In this document: piece after piece, positions 1-4,596 of the stretch | Position numbering within the stretch: the first letter of the stretch is position 1 | Layout: every line of letters starts with the position of its first letter | From: JBGQOJ01 sp052119585 | GTDB taxonomy: Bacteria; Pseudomonadota; Alphaproteobacteria; Rhodobacterales; Rhodobacteraceae | Assembly (NCBI RefSeq): GCF_052119585.1 | Contig: NZ_JBGQOJ010000045.1 | Coordinates: 1 to 8,450 of the forward strand | Length of the DNA stretch: 8,450 bases | Direction of reading: 5' to 3' | Translations under genes and position numbers: made by a program | Notes under the pieces: model-generated | Database searches by the model: none | Told to the model about the DNA's origin: nothing | What the model saw: the letters and a program-made list of their open reading frames with translations, nothing else

Positions 1-2
1 CC

Positions 3-101
3 AATCGCGAGCACGTCACCGTCACGATTGACGATGAACACATGAGTATGCGGCGCGGAACGTTTGGCCTGCCGAAGACAGTGATGAACCCGCGACCCTG
101 A
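3..101 (+). CDS. 3' end of an upstream reading frame (partial, unidentified)
   Basis: This frame is open from the window edge and ends at a TGA at 99-101, giving 32 residues that begin NREHVTVTIDDEH and end VMNPRP. The composition looks coding, but nothing in it identifies a family. It stops where a different frame (open from 38, used by the gene ending at 547) takes over. Two readings are possible. It may be the tail of a separate upstream gene, or the first half of the same protein, broken by a frameshift between about 75 and 100. The second is attractive because the downstream frame has no ATG, GTG or TTG start before 173. Comparison with intact homologues would separate the two. Confidence 0.3.
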   Translation, partial: NREHVTVTIDDEHMSMRRGTFGLPKTVMNPRP

Positions 102-172
102 CCTATGGCGACAAGGCTCCTTTCGACCCGGCCCCGCTGACGAGTTTCTTCGATCAAGCCGCGCTGGCAGCG

Positions 173-547
173 ATGCAGGAAGGCAATCGGGATCATGCCA
201 ATGAGATCAGCCAGTCCGGTAAGGCGATGGTGGCCGACATGAAGGCGGCGGGCACACCGGCAGACCTCATGAAGTCCGCGCTGCACGCCTACCATGAAAG
301 CGCCTCGGAAGGGCTATCCGAGGATCAGCGCGTCGAAGTTGCTCAGGCGACTATGGCCAAACTCCAAGCCGAATATGGTCCGGCATTCGAGCGCGATCTG
401 GGCGCGGCGCGCGCGCTGATTGATGATCTGGAAAAGGTGACGCCCGGTTTGAAAGCCTCGCTCGAAGCGACAGGGGCCGGGAACAGCAAGAAGCTGATCC
501 AGGCTGCAATAAAAGAGGCCAAGCGGCGCGGATATGGACGCCGCTGA
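173..547 (+). CDS. Probable phage capsid-assembly/scaffold-like protein, C-terminal part
   Basis: From the first ATG this encodes 124 residues, but the same frame is open back to position 38 and the extra 45 codons look coding (for example TLTYGDKAPFDPAPL just before the ATG). The true protein therefore probably starts further upstream, or its start was lost. The chain is almost entirely helical and rich in Ala, Glu and Lys. Residues from about 65 onward, LQAEYGPAFERDLGAARALI, then LEATGAGN and a basic tail, resemble the ends of small phage scaffolding or capsid-assembly proteins that I know from alphaproteobacterial prophages (typical form LRAEYG...LLEATGLGNNP). This is recognition from memory and not an alignment. 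No catalytic motif, signal peptide or membrane segment is seen. No Shine-Dalgarno stands before the ATG at 173, supporting a fragment. It lies about 120 bp before the next small genes on the same strand, in the apparently phage-derived left flank. Confidence 0.5.
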   Translation: MQEGNRDHANEISQSGKAMVADMKAAGTPADLMKSALHAYHESASEGLSEDQRVEVAQATMAKLQAEYGPAFERDLGAARALIDDLEKVTPGLKASLEATGAGNSKKLIQAAIKEAKRRGYGRR

Positions 548-549
548 AA

Positions 550-577
550 GTGTTGCGATCAGTGTTGTGGTGTTGTG
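550..577 (+). repeat. Short GTGTTG-type tandem repeat
   Basis: GTGTTGTG occurs twice back to back (562-569 and 570-577) and a variant, GTGTTGCG, sits at 550-557. The repeat lies directly after the stop of the scaffold-like gene and before an AT-rich stretch. It may be a protein-binding cluster or a chance low-complexity run; no function can be assigned. Confidence 0.35.
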
Positions 578-608
578 ATTTTATTCATACTTTTCAATGA
601 CTTAAATG

Positions 609-637
609 TTTACGCATCTGCAAGCGTGCGCTATTCT
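609..637 (+). promoter_or_regulatory. Candidate sigma-70 promoter for the small coupled gene pair
   Basis: TTTACG at 609-614 (4 of 6 matches to TTGACA) and TATTCT at 632-637 (4 of 6 to TATAAT) are separated by exactly 17 bp. Transcription would start near 644, about 25 bases before the ATG at 669, which leaves room for the ribosome binding site at about 656-662. This is prediction by pattern only. Confidence 0.45.
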
Positions 638-668
638 GAACCGTAGTGAAACCCTGGGAGAGCGAACC

Positions 669-857
669 ATGACCTGCAACATCATCACCTTTGAAATCGA
701 CGCCTGGAACCTGCAAGCCGAGATGGAAGACCTCGCCGCACTGATCGGCGCGCTGCCGGGCGAAACATCCGTGGCTCAGGCCAAGGCGGCTGAGACGATC
801 CTGCTGGCCGGTAAACTGGCAGATGCACTGGCCGATGCGATAGAGGCTGGCGGGTGA
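669..857 (+). CDS. Small acidic hypothetical protein, first gene of a coupled pair
   Basis: It encodes 62 residues starting MTCNIITFEIDAWNLQAE. I prefer the ATG at 669 over the in-frame ATG at 606 because a purine-rich GGGAGAG (656-662) lies 6 bases before it and because the candidate promoter at 609-637 would cut off the longer form. After a short beta-like start the chain is helical, with many Ala, Leu and Glu residues, and ends LADALADAIEAGG. This pattern would fit a small coiled or helical-hairpin protein. It has no Cys pairs, membrane segment or known motif, and I do not recognise a family. Its stop overlaps the GTG start of the next gene (GTGA at 854-857), so the two are very probably translated together. 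The setting, just downstream of a phage-like gene, suggests a phage accessory or control function. Confidence 0.6.
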   Translation: MTCNIITFEIDAWNLQAEMEDLAALIGALPGETSVAQAKAAETILLAGKLADALADAIEAGG

Positions 858-1165
858 TCCCCTGCCCTATGTGCGGCGGCGCGGTGCCTGTCGCGCTGGA
901 TAACCTGATCCAGCTACACAAAGTCACCGGACAGGCTGAGGCAATCTTGCGGGCGTTCTGGGAGGGGCAAGGCCGAACGCTCAGCACTGAACGCCTGTTT
1001 GATGCAATGTATGCCGACGATCCTGACGGTGGGCATGGACAGACCAGCATGCACGCCCAGCTGCGCGCGGCTGTTCAAGAGCTGAACATATTGCTGGCCG
1101 GTAGGATCAGTATAGGTCAGCCTCAGCCACGGCGCGGCAGATGGCGGCTGCGGATCACGCTCTGA
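854..1165 (+). CDS. Zinc-knuckle plus winged helix-turn-helix protein, probable phage-type regulator
   Basis: It encodes 103 residues starting at GTG (read as Met) in a 4-base GTGA overlap with the preceding gene, so it is probably expressed by translational coupling. The N-terminus, IPCPMCGGAVPV, has a CxxC pair (Cys4, Cys7) like half of a zinc ribbon; no second CxxC follows, so a full zinc site within one chain is not evident. Residues from about 25 to the end resemble the winged-helix domain of OmpR-type regulators: AEAILRAFWEGQGRTLSTER reads as helices 1-2, LFDAMYADDPDGG leads into the recognition-helix region, and the Arg-rich RGRWRLRITL at the end would form the wing strands. Similar short proteins occur in prophages of Rhodobacterales (from memory). 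A DNA-binding role in the phage-derived segment is inferred. The basic C-terminus agrees with DNA binding. Confidence 0.65.
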   Translation: MIPCPMCGGAVPVALDNLIQLHKVTGQAEAILRAFWEGQGRTLSTERLFDAMYADDPDGGHGQTSMHAQLRAAVQELNILLAGRISIGQPQPRRGRWRLRITL

Positions 1166-1215
1166 GCGGTTCGGTCAGACCTTATTGGGCGGATACATAA
1201 GCTGACCCAGCACCT

Positions 1216-1332
1216 TCACGCCCTCGCGCTCCTGATCTGGCTCAGGATACCAGCCCAATCCCGCGATCCGGTTTCGGGGTTTGCATCGGCTTTGCCCGGT
1301 GCGTGACCAAGATGGGATTTTTCATCCGTCAT
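1216..1332 (-). CDS. Small hypothetical protein behind an SOS-type operator
   Basis: It encodes 38 hydrophilic residues beginning MTDEKSHLGHAPGKADANPE and ending SQIRSARA. The ATG at 1332 is chosen because AAGGAG stands 9 bases before it, the best ribosome binding site in this part of the window. The longer in-frame form from GTG at 1401 has no such site. No membrane segment or known motif is present and I do not recognise a family. Near its end, another frame on the same strand continues about 40 bases further to a TGA at 1175-1177 and reads GLGWYPEPDQEREGVKVLGQ, which looks more protein-like than the annotated end. A one-base frameshift, natural or from sequencing, is possible near 1245-1270. 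About 74 bases upstream of the ATG lies GTTC-N7-GTTC, so SOS control is plausible. It runs toward the phage-like genes and away from tRNA-Arg. Confidence 0.45.
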   Translation of the reverse strand: MTDEKSHLGHAPGKADANPETGSRDWAGILSQIRSARA

Positions 1333-1405
1333 GGGCTGTCGCTCCTTCTGTGTGGGTGTTTCGGCAGATCGGCAGAATCGGATCGGCGATTTTCTGCACA
1401 CTGTT

Positions 1406-1420
1406 GAACCTGTGTTGAAC
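1406..1420 (-). promoter_or_regulatory. SOS-box-like site, GTTC-N7-GTTC (candidate LexA operator)
   Basis: Read on the minus strand the sequence is GTTCAACACAGGTTC, a perfect match to the directly repeated GTTC-N7-GTTC site that LexA binds in alphaproteobacteria. The repeat is longer than the core: GGTTCAACA occurs twice with an 11-bp period (1402-1410 and 1413-1421 on the plus strand read TGTTGAACC). The site is oriented toward the small leftward gene starting at 1332. I see no convincing -35/-10 pair around it, so its effect on transcription is inferred. With only eight fixed bases a chance match in 8.4 kb is not negligible, but its position in an intergenic region before a well-marked start supports it. 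Confidence 0.5.
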
Positions 1421-1486
1421 CAAGAGGCGCCGGAAAATTCACCGCCGGTTCATCACTGCGCAGCATATTGATTTTATTGAGAGAAT

Positions 1487-1563
1487 TGGTGCACCCAGCA
1501 CGATTCGAACGTGCGACCTCTGCCTTCGGAGGGCAGCGCTCTATCCAGCTGAGCTATGGGTGC
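1487..1563 (-). tRNA. tRNA-Arg, anticodon CCG
   Basis: The 77-base cloverleaf can be folded by eye on the minus strand. The acceptor GCACCCA (from 1563) pairs fully with TGGGTGC. The D arm is GCTC...GAGC. The anticodon stem CTGCC/GGCAG encloses the loop CTCCGAA with anticodon CCG, which reads CGG (Arg). The variable loop is AGGTC, and the T arm GCACG/CGTGC encloses TTCGAAT. The discriminator is A and the CCA end is encoded in the DNA (1489-1487). The 3' end faces the phage-like segment on the left, the usual side for elements that integrate into tRNA genes. Confidence 0.95.
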
Positions 1564-1572
1564 CTTGGCAGC

Positions 1573-1601
1573 GATATAGGATAAACGCCCGCGCCCCGCA
1601 A
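1573..1601 (-). promoter_or_regulatory. Candidate promoter of tRNA-Arg
   Basis: On the minus strand TTGCGG (1601-1596) and TATATC (1578-1573) are spaced by 17 bp. The -10 ends 9 bases before the first base of the mature tRNA at 1563, the short leader expected for a tRNA gene. It lies in the 100-bp gap after lipA, so the tRNA need not depend on lipA transcription. Confidence 0.5.
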
Positions 1602-1663
1602 CGTGAAATTCACCCCGCGACGCGATGAACGCGCGATACCCTGCCGCGCTCTGGTCCGGCCGC

Positions 1664-2617
1664 CTACGCCTGACCCAGTTTCGCCAGACGCGCCGCGCGC
1701 AACCGCGCGAAATCGTCACCCGCATGATAGCTTGACCGCGTCAACGGCGTGGCAGAAACCATCAGGAAACCCTTGCCATAGGCTGCCTTTTCGTAGGCTG
1801 CGAATTCCTCGGGCGTGACAAAGCGGTCCACGCGGTGATGTTTCGGCGTTGGCTGCAGGTATTGTCCGACGGTCAAAAAGTCGATGTTGGCCGCGCGCAT
1901 ATCATCCATCACCTGCATGACTGCCTGACGGTCCTCGCCCAAGCCCACCATTATGCCGGATTTGGTGAACATCGACGGATCAATCTCTTTGATCCGCTGC
2001 AAAAGCCGAAGCGAGTGAAAATAGCGCGCACCGGGGCGCACTTCCGGGTATAGACCGGGGACGGTTTCAAGGTTGTGGTTAAACACATCGGGTTTTGCTT
2101 TAACAACAACCTCCAATGCACTGTGATCACATCGAATAAAGTCTGGCGTCAGGATTTCGATCGTGGTGCCGGGGGCTTGCCGCCTCACCGCGCGGATGGT
2201 CTGGGCAAAGTGCTCTGCCCCGCCATCCTCGATATCGTCGCGGTCCACGGATGTGATGACCACATGCTTCAACCCCAGCTTTTTGACCGCATCGGCAACC
2301 CTGCCCGGCTCGAAGACATCCAGCGCCTCCGGCGGTTTCCCGGTTGCGATATTGCAAAAGGTGCAGGCGCGGGTGCAGACTTCACCCATGATCATCATCG
2401 TGGCGTGGCCCTGGCTCCAGCATTCACCGACATTGGGGCAGCCCGCCTCTTCGCAGACCGTCACCAGCTTGTGCTCGCGCATGATATCGCGGGTCTGCTT
2501 GTACCCTTCGGACGTTGGCGCCTTCACACGGATCCAATCGGGTTTTTTCGGTTGGGCGTTGTCGGGGCGTTTCGCCTTTTCGGGGTGCCGCTCGGCCGGA
2601 ATTTTAAGATCGCGCAT
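1664..2617 (-). CDS. lipA: Lipoyl synthase LipA
   Basis: This radical-SAM enzyme inserts two sulfur atoms at C6 and C8 of octanoyl groups bound to lipoyl domains of pyruvate and 2-oxoglutarate dehydrogenases and the glycine cleavage H protein. The protein has 317 residues, normal for the family. The start at 2617 is preferred over an ATG at 2698 because AAAGGA stands 7 bases before it and MRDLKIPAERHPEKAKRP is a typical alphaproteobacterial LipA N-terminus. The auxiliary-cluster motif CEEAGCPNVGEC gives Cys55, Cys60 and Cys66. The radical-SAM motif CTRACTFC gives Cys81, Cys85 and Cys88. The conserved RSSYHAG near the C-terminus (294-300) supplies the Ser ligand of the auxiliary cluster. All key residues are present, so the enzyme should be active. 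No lipB is seen nearby. A palindrome between the candidate -35 and -10 suggests repression of its own promoter. Confidence 0.97.
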   Translation of the reverse strand: MRDLKIPAERHPEKAKRPDNAQPKKPDWIRVKAPTSEGYKQTRDIMREHKLVTVCEEAGCPNVGECWSQGHATMMIMGEVCTRACTFCNIATGKPPEALDVFEPGRVADAVKKLGLKHVVITSVDRDDIEDGGAEHFAQTIRAVRRQAPGTTIEILTPDFIRCDHSALEVVVKAKPDVFNHNLETVPGLYPEVRPGARYFHSLRLLQRIKEIDPSMFTKSGIMVGLGEDRQAVMQVMDDMRAANIDFLTVGQYLQPTPKHHRVDRFVTPEEFAAYEKAAYGKGFLMVSATPLTRSSYHAGDDFARLRAARLAKLGQA

Positions 2618-2699
2618 GATAATTCCTTTCGTTACCGGGTGACCTACACCCATCCCTCGTAAAGGCAAAGGGACAAGTCCGCACATCTCCATCGGCAAA

Positions 2700-2728
2700 A
2701 GGATAGTTTAAGGGTGAACTATATACAA
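2700..2728 (-). promoter_or_regulatory. Candidate lipA promoter with an embedded palindromic operator
   Basis: On the minus strand TTGTAT (2728-2723) and TATCCT (2705-2700) are separated by 17 bp. A 20-bp inverted repeat, ATAGTT-N8-AACTAT (2703-2722), fills the spacer, the classic place for a repressor site. A second inverted repeat, GGGTGA-N13-TCACCC (2712-2717 and 2731-2736), overlaps it. The leader from the predicted start to the lipA ATG is about 75 bases. Since LipA needs two 4Fe-4S clusters, an iron or Fe-S responsive regulator (IscR/Rrf2 type) is one candidate binder, but I cannot match the site to a known consensus with certainty. Confidence 0.45.
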
Positions 2729-2771
2729 GATCACCCGATGCCAAAGCCCGGCAACCGATCGCGCAAAGTCG

Positions 2772-2801
2772 AAAGGGCGCCCTGAAATCGGGCGCCCCTT
2801 T
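2772..2801 (-). terminator. GC-rich hairpin, probable terminator of the DUF6456 gene
   Basis: The arms GGGCGCCC (2775-2782 and 2790-2797) pair perfectly around the loop TGAAATC, flanked by AAA/TTT that can extend the stem past one bulged C. It begins about 50 bases after the stop of the leftward DUF6456 gene and lies before the lipA promoter, so it should insulate the two genes. The T run after the stem is short on both strands, so termination may be partial. Confidence 0.65.
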
Positions 2802-2852
2802 GCAATTCTTTGTTCTCTAAATATCCATATCCCGAAACGGCTCGCCCGCACC

Positions 2853-4031
2853 CTACCCTATCATACCGCCGTATTTTCCCTCGGTCTCGTCATAGTGGCG
2901 GCGCAGCCGCTGCAGGGCAATCCGCAGCACGATCTTACCCGATCGCGCCGACCACCCCATGCGCTTTTCCGCAGTTTCCATCCCTTCCAGAAAACAACAA
3001 CATCTCAATACCACATCCCCAAGACCCGGCCCCAGATCGCGCAGCGCTTTTGACACCCGCTCCCGGGCCGAGGCCGGTCCCATCGCCAACCCGCTGTCGC
3101 CCGCGAACGTGCCGCGGTCACCACCGGTCAGGAACCGGTCCCAGTTCTGACCGACCCGAGGCCCCATCTGCGCCATCTCGAAATCCTCGCGCAGCCGTTC
3201 TCCGGCCGAGACAAGGTCATCCGACAGGAAATTCTGCCCGTCCTTGTCCTTGCGTCGCGCGACAGCGGCCAGAGGCGATTCCGCCAGATTGTAGCGATAG
3301 CGCGTCGGGCGCTCCTCGCCGGTGTCCATCACGGTTTTTTCGCCCCAGACGCGGTGCTGGTCGCCAAACGGGGCGGCCTGCCCGCCATTATCCGTGGCCA
3401 GCATCCGCTTCAGCGCCGCGCGCCCCGCGCCGGTAATCTCGTATTGCGCGACCTTTCCGGTCTTGATGCAGGAAATCCAGTCTTTCAACGCCATGGCCTG
3501 TGCCACAGTGCGGTCCACCACACCGGTCCGCGCCGATTGCCCGCCGGGCAGACTGCGCACGACCACGGCCTTTTCCATTTCGTTGGACACCGCCAGAACG
3601 GCGCCGGTTTCCGCCAACCGGCGCAGGATCCGCTTGGCCTCACGCGCCAGGCTTGCATCTTCGGTTGGCAGTGCGGCGGGACGGATAGAAGCAGATCGGA
3701 TAGGTGCAGACATGGGAAAACCTTCCATGGGAACGGGTGTCGTTTCGAATGCAGATGCGGGCACAGTCACGGGCACAGATGCCGGCTCGGGCGCTGGCTC
3801 TGCGGGGCGGGTTGCACCCAGACGGCGCAGGGCTTCGTCGACCAGTGGGTCGTCACGCCTGTTCTCGAACCGGCGGACCTGCCGCAGAACCGTCGACGCA
3901 GCACAGCCCGCATCCCGCGCCACCGCGCGGATCGACAGGCCCAGTTCGGTATGTGTCAGATAATGTTGCGCACCTTGCGGGACCCAGTCTGGCAGCCCCC
4001 TGAATGGGTGCGTTGAAGGTGATAATAGCAT
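2853..4031 (-). CDS. DUF6456-domain helix-turn-helix protein
   Basis: This is a 392-residue cytoplasmic protein, probably a DNA-binding regulator of a kind common in Rhodobacterales. The start at 4031 is supported by GGGGGAG 7 bases upstream. Residues about 20-60 form a helix-turn-helix; GLSIRAVARDAGCAASTVLR resembles that of resolvases and invertases. A Pro/Ala-rich linker (about 73-122) follows. A second basic helical region (about 125-215, with ITGAGRAALKRM) looks like a winged-helix segment. The C-terminal block from about 242 to 380 matches what I recall of DUF6456: SPLAAVARRKDKDGQNFLS, then the GERLREDFEMAQMGPRVGQN segment, and a helix with three Cys at 344-346. No membrane segment or enzyme motif is seen. 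Its target is unknown. It is divergent from the DUF6477 gene, and the spacer between them contains two palindromes, so the two may share control. The family name comes from memory. Confidence 0.8.
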   Translation of the reverse strand: MLLSPSTHPFRGLPDWVPQGAQHYLTHTELGLSIRAVARDAGCAASTVLRQVRRFENRRDDPLVDEALRRLGATRPAEPAPEPASVPVTVPASAFETTPVPMEGFPMSAPIRSASIRPAALPTEDASLAREAKRILRRLAETGAVLAVSNEMEKAVVVRSLPGGQSARTGVVDRTVAQAMALKDWISCIKTGKVAQYEITGAGRAALKRMLATDNGGQAAPFGDQHRVWGEKTVMDTGEERPTRYRYNLAESPLAAVARRKDKDGQNFLSDDLVSAGERLREDFEMAQMGPRVGQNWDRFLTGGDRGTFAGDSGLAMGPASARERVSKALRDLGPGLGDVVLRCCCFLEGMETAEKRMGWSARSGKIVLRIALQRLRRHYDETEGKYGGMIG

Positions 4032-4278
4032 CGCCGCTCTCCCCCGAGAATTCGATTTGCTTAAGGTAAGGCCAAGCGGCCATCCGTGTCCGGCCTAACG
4101 GCCGCAAATCAACCTAAAGTTGCATTGGTTACGAGTTCGTAAAAATTTAGTCGTTTGGTAATGATTGTTTATAAAAGCTAAACAAACTTGAACCCACCGT
4201 TCGGGTCCAACGCAAAACACGCAACACACGCATAAATTGCGCCACCCTGCCCCATGTGTTTTGTAGAAGGACGACCCG
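4032..4278. promoter_or_regulatory. Divergent control region between the DUF6456 and DUF6477 genes
   Basis: This 247-bp spacer must hold the promoters of both outward-facing genes. It turns strongly AT-rich at 4125-4190, unlike the GC-rich coding DNA on either side. Two inverted repeats stand out. TTACGA-GT-TCGTAA at 4129-4142 is a nearly gapless 14-bp palindrome. TTGTTTA-N7-TAAACAA at 4165-4185 is a 21-bp repeat that includes TATAAA, a possible -10. I could not place a convincing -35/-10 pair for either gene. The rightward gene has AAGGA 7 bases before its ATG (4279). There is no small gene or RNA that I can support here. Confidence 0.45.
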
Positions 4279-4596
4279 ATGACCGATATTTTTGGAATGC
4301 TGAACGCACTGAACCGGCCAAAATTGTTGATCCGCGCCGCGCGGTGCGGACAGGTCGACTATAACCGGACCCGCGATCTGCGGCGGCTGCTGAAGGTCAA
4401 TACGCCGCCATCGCCGGGGGCCGCGATCATCGGGTTGATCGCCGTGGAAGAAGTGCAGGAAGAAAAACGCCAGAACGGCGACGCCGGTTACAGCATCGCC
4501 CGTCATGTAGACCTGTTGATCGCGATGATGGGCGAGGCGCAGCTGTTGCGCACCCGCCTGTCAGCCGCCGCCTTACCGCAAACGTCCCCTAGATGA
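4279..4596 (+). CDS. DUF6477-family small protein
   Basis: It encodes 105 residues with a clear AAGGA 7 bases before the ATG. The sequence MTDIFGMLNALNRPKLLIRA, then YNRTRDLRRLLKV, and later GDAGYSIARHVDLLIAMMGE match my memory of DUF6477, a family of unknown function found in Rhodobacterales. The protein is mostly helical and strongly basic at the N-terminal half (several Arg in RDLRRLL), with an acidic middle (VEEVQEEKR). It has no signal peptide; the short hydrophobic runs are too broken by charge for membrane segments. It is divergent from the DUF6456 regulator, and its last 8 bases overlap the end of the convergent mttB-family gene. A regulatory or accessory role is possible but cannot be read from the sequence. 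Confidence 0.8.
   Translation: MTDIFGMLNALNRPKLLIRAARCGQVDYNRTRDLRRLLKVNTPPSPGAAIIGLIAVEEVQEEKRQNGDAGYSIARHVDLLIAMMGEAQLLRTRLSAAALPQTSPR

Noticed and set aside
685..1050. A 121-codon minus-strand frame opposite the coupled small genes.
   Set aside because: It is Pro, Arg and Ser rich without motifs, while the plus strand shows a ribosome site, a coupled overlap and a winged-helix pattern.
2075..2662. A 195-codon plus-strand frame opposite lipA.
   Set aside because: It is antisense to the conserved Cys motifs of lipA and has no family features.
4589..4591. The MttB-family gene ends in TAG, the codon read as pyrrolysine in archaeal MttB.
   Set aside because: Pyrrolysine in MttB lies inside the protein. 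Here the frame is complete at normal length without any internal TAG, and there is no sign of pyl genes. This TAG is an ordinary stop.
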